Shown here: positions 54,842-63,274 of the stretch, in pieces
Layout of the letters: each line of letters begins with the position of its first letter
How positions within the stretch are numbered: the first letter of the stretch is position 1
Source of the DNA: Eubacterium ruminantium
GTDB lineage: Bacteria > Bacillota > Clostridia > Lachnospirales > Lachnospiraceae
Length of the DNA: 64,000 bases
Direction: 5' to 3'
NCBI RefSeq assembly: GCF_900167085.1
Contig: NZ_FUXA01000009.1
Coordinates: 117,557-181,556, forward strand
Program-made: the position numbers and the translations under genes
The notes under the pieces: generated by a model
The model's input: only the letters and a program-made list of their open reading frames with translations
What the model was told of the DNA's origin: nothing
Database searches by the model: none

Positions 54842-55531
54842 TTAATTAGCTCTCACTACGTATCCCACGCCTCGAACCGTGGTAATAAATTTAATTCCGA
54901 ATCTGTCATCCAACTTTGTTCTTATATATCTGACATAAACATCGATTACGTTGGTTTCGCCCATATAATCATATCCGCAGACCAGATTCATAAGCTTGTC
55001 TCTGCTCATTACAATATCTTTATTGATCATAAGTACATGAAGAAGCTCAAACTCCCTATTGGTCAGTTCGAGCCTTTCTCCATTAACTTTTACTTCATGA
55101 CTGTCTTCATTTAATGTAACCGGTCCAATCTTAATCTCTCTGAGAGGTTCCTCAACCTTAGCCGAAGACACAACTCTCTTCTTAAGAGCAACACGGATTC
55201 TTGCAAGTAATTCCTCAATTGCAAAAGGCTTTGTGATATAATCATCCGCTCCTGCGTCAAGTCCTGCAACCTTATCCATTACCGCATCTCTTGCAGTAAG
55301 CATGATAACCGGTGTCTCTTTCTTCTGTCTTATACGTCTTAATACCTCAATACCGCTTAATTCCGGAAGCATAACGTCAAGAAGTATAAGATCAAAATCC
55401 TCTTCTAAAGCTTTGTCCAGACCTGAACGTCCGTCAAAGGTTTTAGTAACTTCATTTCCCTCATGCATTAATTCCAGCTCTACAAATCTTGCAATTTTCT
55501 CTTCATCTTCGACAATTAAAATTTTGCTCAT
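54842..55531 (-). CDS. OmpR/PhoB family response regulator
   Basis: Transcription regulator of 229 residues, partner of the adjacent kinase. The receiver domain has the acidic pair VEDEE, the phospho-acceptor Asp52 in LILLDVMLP, and Lys in TKPFA. The C-terminal winged-helix domain shows TNREFELLHVLMINKDIVMS and the DNA-contact region TNVIDVYVRYIRTKLD. It is 30 bases after the DUF4342 gene. Confidence 0.94.
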   Translation of the reverse strand: MSKILIVEDEEKIARFVELELMHEGNEVTKTFDGRSGLDKALEEDFDLILLDVMLPELSGIEVLRRIRQKKETPVIMLTARDAVMDKVAGLDAGADDYITKPFAIEELLARIRVALKKRVVSSAKVEEPLREIKIGPVTLNEDSHEVKVNGERLELTNREFELLHVLMINKDIVMSRDKLMNLVCGYDYMGETNVIDVYVRYIRTKLDDRFGIKFITTVRGVGYVVRAN

Positions 55532-55561
55532 CTTTGCACCTCGTCACATTATCTGTACATT

Positions 55562-56362
55562 TTAGTCTTCATCGCTGTCATCATATCGAATTTTAAGCTC
55601 TCTGATCTCTTCCTCATGAAATGATCTGATATTATCAACATTTACATCATTTCCGTCATTTTTGCTGTCTGTATTTTTTACATCATTACTTCTGTTATCT
55701 TTTGATGTATTTTCTTCTTTAATGTCTTCCGCTGCATTATATGCATCTCTGTAGCTGCCATTTCTTCTTTCGTCTCTTCTGTTTCTTCTTTCTTCACGTC
55801 TTTCTTCACGTCTTTCTTCTGCTCTATGTCTTTCATTTCTGCCTGAGTTCTTCATATTGGTTGCGCCGTCTGCAGCCCTGTCACAGAATTTATTTACATC
55901 TACTGTAACTTTTCCAACTCCAACAAATCTATATCTGCAATCAAAGAATAATCCTACAACAAGAAGAGGAAGAATGATCCAGAATGTAAAAATAAAGCAG
56001 ATAATGAGAACCAAAACAGGAACATCAACTATCTTCTTATTAAATCTTTCAACTACAAATGAAGTATCGATACTCTTTCTGAGTAATACTTTAACCCCGT
56101 CAACAAAAGTGTCGATTCCGTCTTTTTCACTATTTCTATCATACTCTGCAGTAGCATGTGCGAGATTGTCCGATTCCTTGTCCTTTTTATTTACAGAGCT
56201 TGTAAATGTAGCAGTATTTCTTTCAGATGTCCTGCCGCTTCTCTCCAAATAAACTATTGCATCAAGGATATCTCCATTGCATCTATCTAAAGCTTCAACT
56301 GCTTCTGTATAGCTGACACCGGTCTTTTCTTTTATCTTCTGAACTTTTTCAAATTTATCCAT
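55562..56362 (-). CDS. UBA-like/DUF4342 membrane-associated protein
   Basis: Function unknown. The 266-residue protein starts with a UBA-like helical segment (EKVQKIKEKTGVSYTEAVEA, about 3-40), a linker, then a DUF4342-like domain with VPVLVLIICFIFTFWIILPL as a hydrophobic stretch (about 120-150). Then an Arg/Glu-rich coil (about 185-215, RREERREERR type repeats) and an acidic tail follow. It leads the operon with the two-component system and DUF951, so it may act in the same envelope or stress response. ATG 56362 is chosen by the AAAGGATGAG site. Confidence 0.72.
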   Translation of the reverse strand: MDKFEKVQKIKEKTGVSYTEAVEALDRCNGDILDAIVYLERSGRTSERNTATFTSSVNKKDKESDNLAHATAEYDRNSEKDGIDTFVDGVKVLLRKSIDTSFVVERFNKKIVDVPVLVLIICFIFTFWIILPLLVVGLFFDCRYRFVGVGKVTVDVNKFCDRAADGATNMKNSGRNERHRAEERREERREERRNRRDERRNGSYRDAYNAAEDIKEENTSKDNRSNDVKNTDSKNDGNDVNVDNIRSFHEEEIRELKIRYDDSDED

Positions 56363-56495
56363 CGTACTCATCCTTTCTAAATTTTTATGTCCGATCAATG
56401 ATCATCATCCATTTGATGAGTAAATAATAACAATAAAGTATTAATTAAAAATATGATAAAGATTAAAATCAGGTTAAAAAACAAATTAATGATTA

Positions 56496-56582
56496 AATTA
56501 GACTCCAGGATTGAAATATATATTCCTGATTCAATTAGACTTCATGGTTGAAATATATATTCCTGATTCAATTAGATGTCCA
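56496..56582. repeat. 37-bp tandem repeat, about 2.3 copies
   Basis: Copies at 56496-56532 and 56533-56569 and a 13-base remnant, in the 346-base gap 56363-56708. Each contains CAGGA/TCCTG-type arms around an AT-rich centre and so can form a hairpin. The gap is otherwise AT-rich with no gene. Confidence 0.8.
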
Positions 56583-56708
56583 TTTAATTCCTTTATGATT
56601 TTCACATATGTTATAAATAATAGCAATATATTTTTCCTATAAACAACAAAGCCCGTATTGCAAAAATCTCTCATTATATATAGAATCATATTATAAAGGA
56701 GGGATTAT

Positions 56709-56948
56709 ATGCCATTTTATGATAAAAGCAGTGCAGATGCTATGAAAGATGAAGATGTTGATTTTCAGGATGTCATGAATATAATGAACATGCTGGATAA
56801 TTTTGCTGAGTCCGAAGAGGGACGTATGAGACTTCGTGTGGCTGACAATCCAAAGGCAAAAACAGAAAAAACCTATCATCACGGAAGATGTGATGTCGGC
56901 AGCCCTTGGTCAAAAGGAACACCTTTTGATGAGCTTGGATGCAACTAA
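56709..56948 (+). CDS. Small hypothetical protein
   Basis: A 79-residue protein, not assigned to a function. It is acidic in the first half (DEDVDFQDVMNIMNMLDNFA) and has a C-terminal motif YHHGRCDVGSPWSKGT with His-His and Cys that might bind metal. A strong AAAGGAGGG site precedes ATG 56709. I have a vague memory of this ending in other Lachnospiraceae proteins, but cannot name a family. Confidence 0.7.
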   Translation: MPFYDKSSADAMKDEDVDFQDVMNIMNMLDNFAESEEGRMRLRVADNPKAKTEKTYHHGRCDVGSPWSKGTPFDELGCN

Positions 56949-57086
56949 TTTTAGTAGACTTCACAAAATATTGAACCCACTAATTCACTTGCAGACGACT
57001 GCATACGAAACGTGACAACAACAACAACAACAACTGATATAGTAAATTATTATATGCAAATAATTAAATATAAAGGAGATAAAAAA

Positions 57087-57341
57087 ATGAAACATTATAC
57101 ATATATGCCAAAGGGCGTTTGCTCTGTACAGATCGACTTCGACCTTGAAGACGGAAAACTTCACAATGTAAGCTTCACAGGCGGGTGCAATGGTAATCTT
57201 AAAGCTATCGGTCTTTTAGTTGAAGGAAAGGATGCCAAGGAAATATCATCTATCCTTCGTGGAAATGATTGCAAAATGCGCGGAACATCATGCGCAGACC
57301 AGTTTTCAAAAGCAATCGATGAAGTCTTAGCATCAAACTAG
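57087..57341 (+). CDS. TSCPD domain protein (TIGR03905-like)
   Basis: An 84-residue protein formed by a single TSCPD domain, the fold also found at the C-terminus of vitamin B12-dependent ribonucleotide reductases. Motifs: YTYMPKGVCSVQIDFDLEDG, FTGGCNGNLKAIGLLVEGKD and CKMRGTSCADQFSKAI. Function of the stand-alone form is unknown. AAAGGAGAT precedes ATG 57087; the upstream open frame consists of a CAA-repeat and is not coding. It stops where a 35-bp minisatellite begins. Confidence 0.88.
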   Translation: MKHYTYMPKGVCSVQIDFDLEDGKLHNVSFTGGCNGNLKAIGLLVEGKDAKEISSILRGNDCKMRGTSCADQFSKAIDEVLASN

Positions 57342-57500
57342 TTTTACTTCAAACTAGTTTTTTACTATAATTTTGTTTTTACTTCAAACTGGTTTATTAC
57401 TATAATTTAGTTTTTACTTCAAACTGGTTTATTACTATAATTTAGTTTTTACTTCAAACTGGTTTATTACTATAATTTAGTTTTTACTTCGAATTAGTTT
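57341..57500. repeat. 35-bp minisatellite, about 4.5 copies
   Basis: Back-to-back units at 57341, 57376, 57411, 57446 and a partial unit from 57481. Three copies are identical, and the outer ones are diverged. There are no spacers, so this is not a CRISPR array. The first unit abuts the TSCPD stop codon. Confidence 0.9.
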
Positions 57501-57520
57501 CAATAACATAATAAATATAT

Positions 57521-57555
57521 AAGGAGCTTCAGCCCATACAGGATTGAAGCTCCTT
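57521..57555. terminator. Terminator between the minisatellite and the 205-residue gene
   Basis: AAGGAGCTTCA and its exact complement form an 11-base stem with a 13-base loop. Moderate T-rich tails follow on either side, so it may serve both the rightward TSCPD gene and the leftward gene at 57562. Confidence 0.65.
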
Positions 57556-57561
57556 TAATAT

Positions 57562-58179
57562 TTATCTAAGATCAAGCAGTTGTCTATAAACAAAATCAGG
57601 ATTTTTCTCAAAAAACATTTTTTCATTACATTCGGATATATCACAACTCACAATATTATAAATGTGCCATCCGTAGTACCACCTCTGGCTGTCAGGATCA
57701 ACATATCTATTGTTATATATTATCCTTCCGTACTGATTCTTTTCGAGTATAAATGCTGTTTCATTAATTCGGTCTATATGATAATAGATTGAATTAGCAT
57801 CATTAAATGCTTCATTATGTCCTCGACGTTTTGTTGGACACCACTCAACATTTTCATCGCAGAACATTATCTTATACTTATCTTCTTCCTTAAAGATCCG
57901 AATAAAATGAAGTAACTTATTGAAATTATCGTATGGATTTTTGGTTCCTTCCGTGAAAATATTTTTACCAAAATGCTTACACTCTTCATAATAAGGTTCA
58001 GCAGGCGAAACCTTGCCATCCGAATTATATACGAGACGAAGTTCCTGTGCAAAAACCTCACATTCTTTAATATTATTCAAATTGAATTTGCGAAACAAAT
58101 CCCCATTTCTTAATCGAGCATATTCTGAAGAACGTTCATTTTTTTCATAATATGTATTTAACGATTGAACAAAAAGCAT
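57562..58179 (-). CDS. Hypothetical protein
   Basis: Not recognised. The 205-residue soluble protein is rich in Asn, Tyr and Phe, with no signal peptide or membrane span. It includes DKYKIMFCDENVEWCPTKRR and ends with many aromatic residues. It could be an accessory or effector-type protein, but nothing in the sequence shows this. It follows the gene at 58232 by 52 bases on the same strand and may be cotranscribed. Confidence 0.65.
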   Translation of the reverse strand: MLFVQSLNTYYEKNERSSEYARLRNGDLFRKFNLNNIKECEVFAQELRLVYNSDGKVSPAEPYYEECKHFGKNIFTEGTKNPYDNFNKLLHFIRIFKEEDKYKIMFCDENVEWCPTKRRGHNEAFNDANSIYYHIDRINETAFILEKNQYGRIIYNNRYVDPDSQRWYYGWHIYNIVSCDISECNEKMFFEKNPDFVYRQLLDLR

Positions 58180-58231
58180 CTTTAGTCACCTTTATAAATA
58201 TATGATCATCCGGAATCTTAGGAAATAAGTA

Positions 58232-58825
58232 TTATTCTATTTTGAGTTGAACGTAGTCACCTTCTGTTACGTTATATACATGTTTTCCGATTATATCGAG
58301 GACTTTTCTGATATCCTCAATACTCTCGCTTGCAAATTCGACATATGAGTTCTTTTTATCAGATGCATTTTCTTTATCATAGCTGTCATAGCAATATACA
58401 AGAAATTCATCTAATATATCTTCTAAAGGATACTGCGAAACATATTCGTCATCCGGCTCGTTCTCCTCAAACTCCGGTTCCGGCTCATAAATAATTGATG
58501 TAACATAGATTATATTTTTCTCTGCCGGATCATACATATCTTCATATACGATATCATCCTCAGTACCAACATTTTCTATATCGCGGTAATATCTTTTTCC
58601 TTCATATGTTAAGATCAAATTTTCGTCTAAAAAATCTCCTGTTCCCTGACACCATTCCTCAGATTTAAGCAGCTTCGAAACCAGATCAGCATCACTACAC
58701 TGCTTAAGCGCAAAATTTCCATCATCAACAGACTTTTCCTCTAATGTTTTATAAATCATATCTTCTACTTTTTCATAGTCTGGCGTTTTATATTTCTCAG
58801 CCTCATAAAATCTTATGTTCTTCAT
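58232..58825 (-). CDS. Hypothetical acidic protein
   Basis: Not recognised. The 197-residue protein is strongly acidic (segments such as YEPEPEFEENEPDDEY) and soluble. Highly acidic small proteins of this size are often immunity proteins or inhibitors, but this is speculation. ATG 58825 has GGAGGG about 8 bases upstream, preferable to an open frame extending to 58900. Its leader region contains the structured block at 58860-59018. Confidence 0.65.
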   Translation of the reverse strand: MKNIRFYEAEKYKTPDYEKVEDMIYKTLEEKSVDDGNFALKQCSDADLVSKLLKSEEWCQGTGDFLDENLILTYEGKRYYRDIENVGTEDDIVYEDMYDPAEKNIIYVTSIIYEPEPEFEENEPDDEYVSQYPLEDILDEFLVYCYDSYDKENASDKKNSYVEFASESIEDIRKVLDIIGKHVYNVTEGDYVQLKIE

Positions 58826-58859
58826 ACTTAAAACCCTCCATATAAAAAATAATATTAAT

Positions 58860-59018
58860 GCCTTTTTTCCATTGCAGCCTTGTATTATCCGTTGCAACAC
58901 TTGCCCGCATGGAAATATTATACCTTGCTATTAACGGTGCGTAGCATCTCGCACTACTCAATTCCCACAAATGCGAATACATGAGTTGCTCATTCTCATG
59001 TATTCGCATATACGTGGG
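58860..59018 (-). other. Palindrome-rich non-coding block (possible structured RNA)
   Basis: Three stem-loops follow one another. The first has a 15-base perfect stem, ATGCGAATACATGAG with its complement (58971-59009), flanked by CCCAC/GTGGG. The second is GTGCG/CGCAC (58937-58954), and the third is a TTGCA/TGCAA pair near 58870-58895. A TATAAT box (minus) lies between the second and third. A small frame runs through it, but it has no ribosome site. Confidence 0.55.
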
Positions 59019-59067
59019 TTATATTATTCTCTATACTCCTATTGAAATAAGATACTCGTCCTCGGCA

Positions 59068-59832
59068 TTAGATTATATAAACAAGTTTCTTGCAAAGATT
59101 CACCAAATCATATCTGATTCCATCTCTACTTCTCCAACTACGATCCGACCATTCTTCACCCGAAAGATCATCACCACCATAGATCAAAGCACCATACTCA
59201 AATCCTCTGAAACGCGCAACAGCTATACAGCCTGCCTGCTCCATTTCTACAATCTTTCCACCTTCGGATTTTCTTAATTCGATTTTATCCTCAGTTTCAC
59301 GGAAAATAGCATCCGTCGTCCAAGTAAGTCCACGTAAATACGAAATATTTTCTTTATCAAGATATTCAGCGATACGATTTGTCGTATCTTCATCTGTATA
59401 TACAACTCTTGCCGGCGGCAGATAATGATACGAAAATCCTTCATCTCTGATTGCACCTTCCACCAATAAAAGCTGCCCAACTTCAATGTTACGGTCAAGC
59501 ACTCCGCCTCCGCCGCAGAACATTACCTTCTTAACGCCCATTTCCTGAAAAAGATCAAGATTTCCTGCACACGCGGGACATCCAACCTGCCCCAAAGTAA
59601 TAAGCACATTCGACTCATCATTGAATTTGTAAATTTCAACAGGATTTTCACCAGGGATAACTCTTTCTAAACTAATCTTATTTTTTTCAATTAGTTTTTT
59701 CATAACTTCCGGAAAGAAAGTAATTATCATTTTGTCCGTTTCAAAACAACCCGGCTTAAATGATTCCGGATTTATTTTTGCCTTAGCTGCATCGTCGTAT
59801 TCCACAATTGGAAAATCATTTCTGTGTAACAT
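59068..59832 (-). CDS. Nucleoside phosphorylase (uridine/purine phosphorylase family)
   Basis: Phosphorolytic cleavage of a nucleoside to free base and ribose-1-phosphate. The 254-residue protein has the family pattern VLITLGQVGCPACAGNLDLF, CGGGGVLDRNIEVGQLLLVE, and the catalytic-region GGKIVEMEQAGCIAVARFRG with the substrate-binding Met-Glu pair. The substrate cannot be fixed by eye. ATG 59832 has GGAGGG 7 bases upstream, which favours it over a start five codons earlier. It is 66 bases after a P-loop protein gene on the same strand. Confidence 0.87.
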   Translation of the reverse strand: MLHRNDFPIVEYDDAAKAKINPESFKPGCFETDKMIITFFPEVMKKLIEKNKISLERVIPGENPVEIYKFNDESNVLITLGQVGCPACAGNLDLFQEMGVKKVMFCGGGGVLDRNIEVGQLLLVEGAIRDEGFSYHYLPPARVVYTDEDTTNRIAEYLDKENISYLRGLTWTTDAIFRETEDKIELRKSEGGKIVEMEQAGCIAVARFRGFEYGALIYGGDDLSGEEWSDRSWRSRDGIRYDLVNLCKKLVYII

Positions 59833-59898
59833 ATTTCTTCCCTCCATTCTTTATTTCAAGTTATCCTTGAAAAAATATGGAATCATTCTATCACAAAA

Positions 59899-60747
59899 CT
59901 AATATAATTCAATTATTAAATTATCATCACTGTAGTTTTTAGATGTTATAACTGTGCATTTATCCGGAAATACTTCTCTACAAATCCTAAGTTCCAGCTC
60001 CTGCCTGTGTATAAAATGCTTAATCAAATCTTCTTCGCCACTAAGTCCTCTTTCTTTCGAATAAGGACATTCATTAAAATATCCCATCATCAGCGGAAAC
60101 CACAGCTCATTTCCCTGATCATCAGATCTTTCCTTACGTATCACAGCAAGATTTCTTCTCACATCGTCAGCCTTTAAATAAAAAATATGATAATCCTTGT
60201 CCTGCAGAACTTCTCTAACTTCCTTATAAAAGCCAATAATTTCTTCATCCGACGCGCATCTGAAGAGAATCATATCTTCTATGATATTCTGGAATAGTGA
60301 ACATTCAAAAATCAATTCTTTTTTCTGAGCCTCTTTAAGATAGTCATCTTTCAAATGGTCATCCGCAGTATTATTGTGCCATCCTCTGTATCTTTTTAAA
60401 ACTATATCCTTAAATTCATCATAAGGAATCCGATTATTATAAATCTCATACTGCTCCAGATTCTTATGAAATCCCGGAACATCCGTTATAATCTGCGTGT
60501 AACATATAACTCTTTTTGCCTTATCAGAAATATCCACGAAAGACTTCTTCTCAATCTCCTCTCGTATATCAGAATATGTCTCGAGTATTTCATCATATTT
60601 ATCTTCATCAACATATGCACACCAGGCAAGCTCAATCGGCGAATAATCTCCCTCTCTAATAGCCATATGATCAGGATATAATTCCGACAGTCTTTGTAGC
60701 AATGTACTTTTTCCACTTCCTTGAAGTCCTTCAACAAAAAAATTCAC
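59899..60747 (-). CDS. P-loop NTPase, possibly nucleoside/nucleotide kinase-like
   Basis: A 282-residue protein with Walker A FVEGLQGSGKSTLLQRLSEL at residues 4-23, resembling thymidylate-kinase-fold proteins, and IFYLKADDVRRNLAVIRKER as a possible LID region near 200. No signature or Walker B of ABC type is present. The best start is GTG 60747 with AAAGGAG nine bases upstream; a TTG nine codons earlier has no ribosome site. Next to a nucleoside phosphorylase it might act in nucleoside salvage, which is inference. Confidence 0.72.
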   Translation of the reverse strand: MNFFVEGLQGSGKSTLLQRLSELYPDHMAIREGDYSPIELAWCAYVDEDKYDEILETYSDIREEIEKKSFVDISDKAKRVICYTQIITDVPGFHKNLEQYEIYNNRIPYDEFKDIVLKRYRGWHNNTADDHLKDDYLKEAQKKELIFECSLFQNIIEDMILFRCASDEEIIGFYKEVREVLQDKDYHIFYLKADDVRRNLAVIRKERSDDQGNELWFPLMMGYFNECPYSKERGLSGEEDLIKHFIHRQELELRICREVFPDKCTVITSKNYSDDNLIIELY

Positions 60748-60951
60748 GTATATTTTCTCCTTTATATATCCCAAACTTCAAAATTTACCCTATAAAATGA
60801 TCTTAAAAACCTAATTTCTATATTAACATAACATTTGTGAACAAATTGTTAAGTGTCAATTAACTGTCAAAAGTATAATAAAATAATATATTTTGTGCAA
60901 GATAACCAACATAATTTGCAGAAAAAGACAGAAAATAACAGATTTTTGCTA

Positions 60952-60980
60952 TTGCAAAAAAAATTTAATAGCGATATAAT
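60952..60980 (+). promoter_or_regulatory. Promoter of the pilin-like gene
   Basis: TTGCAA (60952-60957), 17-base spacer, TATAAT (60975-60980). Transcription from here would give a leader of about 230 bases that contains the minisatellite at 61033-61195. Confidence 0.65.
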
Positions 60981-61032
60981 TTGAACAAATTATGAACATA
61001 GTGTAAACATTGAAAATGTCATTTCAATAATT

Positions 61033-61195
61033 AAACTATTATTTTTAAACTATGATTTTTAAACTTTGATTTTTAAACTAGATTTTTTAAACTAGATTTT
61101 TTAACTAGATTTTTTAACTAGATTTTTAAACTAGATTTTTTAACTAGATTTTTTAACTAGATTTTTTAAACTATGATTTTTAAACTGTGAAAATT
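61033..61195. repeat. 12-14 bp minisatellite before the pilin-like gene, about 12 copies
   Basis: Units of the type AACTAGATTTTTT repeated without spacers. Three lengths (12, 13 and 14 bases) arise from variation in the A and T runs. It fills the end of the 473-base gap 60748-61220, which otherwise holds AT-rich DNA and a promoter. AAACTAG also occurs in the minisatellite at 57341. Confidence 0.9.
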
Positions 61196-61220
61196 ATGTA
61201 TTTTATGGAAGGAGAACAAA

Positions 61221-61904
61221 ATGTATAAAAAATACAAAAAGCATAATAAAGGTTTCACGTTAGTTGAACTTATTATAGTTATAGCAATTATGATTATCTT
61301 GGCTGTTGTCGTAGCAGTCAATTTCCTTAGATACCTTGAAAAAGGTAGACAGGCAATGGATGTATATCATGGAAGCATAATAAAAGATGCCCTCAATGTA
61401 TATACTTTCCCAAGTGATTATAAAGGTGAAGAAGTTGTTTACGAAGATCCTGAAACACATAAAAAGGAAACTTACACAAGAGGATGGGTTTATGTAGATA
61501 AGGATGAAATCAGATGTTCAGATGCAAGCTGCTGTTTAGCAATGATTGATGCCGGTCTTGTTCATATTAGTCCGGAAGCAGAACAAAAGATTCGTGATAC
61601 CGAAACAAGCGATCACCCATGGTATCCATCAGGACCTGACGGAGAATATATCCGTAGATCAAAAATTGATGAATACGTTTTCAAAAATGGTTTATGTGTT
61701 CGTGCTAGAAGAACATGGAATACTTATCAGTTAGATGTTTATGTTGACGATGATGGAGAACTTCACCTCGGTGCAAGTGCTTCAAATGCCATGAGAACTC
61801 TGAATCACGCAAAGGATCAGAAAGCTGCTGAAACATTTGCTAAAAGAGTTGGTCTTGCAAATGGATTTATAACACCAATCGGTGAGCAGTATACAGGTCA
61901 CTAA
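61221..61904 (+). CDS. Type IV pilin-like (prepilin) protein
   Basis: A 227-residue protein with a class III signal: basic leader MYKKYKKHNKG, then the prepilin peptidase site G/FTLVEL with Glu at mature position 5, and the hydrophobic helix IIVIAIMIILAVVVAVNF. The exported domain has four or five cysteines (RCSDASCC, GLCVR) that could form a disulphide. AAGGAG precedes ATG 61221. No pilus assembly, ATPase or peptidase genes are in the window, so it must be a minor pilin, an isolated pilin, or serve a distant system. A terminator follows. Confidence 0.85.
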   Translation: MYKKYKKHNKGFTLVELIIVIAIMIILAVVVAVNFLRYLEKGRQAMDVYHGSIIKDALNVYTFPSDYKGEEVVYEDPETHKKETYTRGWVYVDKDEIRCSDASCCLAMIDAGLVHISPEAEQKIRDTETSDHPWYPSGPDGEYIRRSKIDEYVFKNGLCVRARRTWNTYQLDVYVDDDGELHLGASASNAMRTLNHAKDQKAAETFAKRVGLANGFITPIGEQYTGH

Positions 61905-61977
61905 TTATATACAATCTTACAATGCTTTGAATTAATTTATGCTTTTAATCTTCTATTATCCTATAGAAGTCTCCAAA

Positions 61978-62007
61978 AAAACTCCCAAGTTAATACTTGG
62001 GAGTTTT
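61978..62007 (+). terminator. Terminator after the pilin-like gene
   Basis: AAAACTCCCAAG and CTTGGGAGTTTT form a perfect 12-base stem with a 6-base loop, followed by TAATTT. Confidence 0.85.
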
Positions 62008-62178
62008 AATTTGCAAATTTATTCTATTGATTTCTATTCTGATATATTCTATTCCAATATTGTATTGTTTTCTAATATTTTATTTTCTATTTTATTCATT
62101 CTTCCTTATTATTTCGTCCTATATACTATTCTGAAACATATCTTAGATTCCTGACATAATCATCATGTAAAGCGTAAT

Positions 62179-62243
62179 AATAAATATATTCTAATAAATA
62201 TATTCCAATAAATATATTCGAATAAATTGATTCCAATAAATCA
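62179..62243. repeat. 14-bp tandem repeat, about 4.6 copies
   Basis: Units of AATAAATATATTCN at 62179, 62193, 62207 and a diverged copy at 62221, then a partial one. AT-rich minisatellite in non-coding DNA. Confidence 0.85.
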
Positions 62244-62692
62244 AAACCAATAATGAATGCAATAAGAAAAACAATAACATTATATATTAAGATTAAACAT
62301 GCTGATCTTGTTAAGCGGGAATATATAATATCTCATGAATATAATTTACATGATTGTATTTACAAAAGCAGTATTAGCTTTATACAGACATATATGTGTA
62401 TTTATATAGAAAACATCTTGTATCCTCTTTGTCGGATTACAGCTCCAATAAACGTATCTGAGGTTTAAATAAGCATTATTACCATTATTTAATTATTTAA
62501 CCATACCGGTACATATAACTCTGACTTAATAGCCCAACACACCTGCACAATATACATATCATTCATAGTTTCTACATCGATCACAATATAAATATCTAAA
62601 TATATTGAACATAGTATATACATCATGCCCAATATCCCCATCAGGTATGGTCTATACGCCCAGAATAATATCATTATTGATTTAGCCTCTTC

Positions 62693-62828
62693 ATCACGTA
62701 CAACATCGCCCCGGCATATCTCACATCATGCATAATATAAACATCCGGTATAGTCTTACGTCATACATAATATCACATCGGACATAGCCTTATGTCATAC
62801 ATAATATCACATCGGACATAGCCTTATC
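62693..62828. repeat. 34-35 bp tandem repeat, two near-identical and two diverged copies
   Basis: Copies at 62761-62794 and 62795-62828 differ only in the last base. A third copy at 62726-62760 is diverged, and a fourth at about 62693-62725 is barely recognisable. The gradient of divergence suggests stepwise tandem growth. Confidence 0.82.
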
Positions 62829-62939
62829 CCCTACGCTATATCAGATATATTCATATTTCAAATAAAAAAAGAATCATCGACTAATAATATTGTCAATAAC
62901 TCTTCACGAATAAATTATATATCGTATAAATAAAAAAGA

Positions 62940-63012
<73 letters not shown>

Positions 63013-63030
63013 ATGGCAATATCAAAGAAG

Positions 63031-63104
63031 TAGCGGGGACAGGATTTGAACCTGTGACCTTCGGGTTATGAGCCCGACGAGCTTCCGAGCTGCTCCACCC
63101 CGCG
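63031..63104 (-). tRNA. Initiator tRNA-fMet (CAT)
   Basis: A 74-base cloverleaf. Anticodon CAT lies in GGGCTCATAACCC, so three consecutive G-C pairs flank the anticodon loop, and the first acceptor position is unpaired (C1 against T72). Both are initiator features. Confidence 0.96.
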
Positions 63105-63154
63105 ATATTAAATAAATAATCCGCCTCCGCTTTAAAAGCCTTGGTGGATTTTAA

Positions 63155-63236
63155 TGGGTGGAGGTGGATTCGAACCACCGAAGCAAGTTGCAGCAGATTT
63201 ACAGTCTGTCCCCTTTGGCCACTCGGGAATCCACCC
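63155..63236 (-). tRNA. tRNA-Tyr (GTA)
   Basis: An 82-base class II tRNA with a long variable arm. Anticodon GTA in CTGTAAA, acceptor GGGTGGA/TCCACCC and discriminator A. Confidence 0.97.
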
Positions 63237-63274
63237 ATTTGACTTATTACAATATTCATTTGTAAAAAGCAAAA

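Larger units (their letters stand above)
62008..62939. other. 932-base AT-rich region without genes
   Basis: No frame here has both a ribosome site and a plausible protein; the longest open frames (about 60-71 codons) look random and AT-driven. It contains two tandem-repeat arrays (listed separately). It separates the pilin-like gene from the rRNA-tRNA operon, whose transcripts converge on it from the right. Confidence 0.6.

Noticed and set aside
57012..57086. Extended start of the TSCPD gene with a poly-Thr leader
   Set aside because: It is a CAA-type trinucleotide run; the ribosome site AAAGGAGAT and the family N-terminus place the start at 57087.
57341..57500. CRISPR-like array of 35-bp repeats
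   Set aside because: The units are directly joined, with no unique spacers between them, and no cas genes are present.
58803..59009. 68-residue open frame through the palindrome-rich block
   Set aside because: It begins inside the 15-bp stem, has no ribosome site and overlaps the following gene's start; the hairpins explain the region better.
62253..62468. 71-residue open frame in the AT-rich gap
   Set aside because: No ribosome site, composition as expected from AT-rich non-coding DNA, no recognisable protein features.
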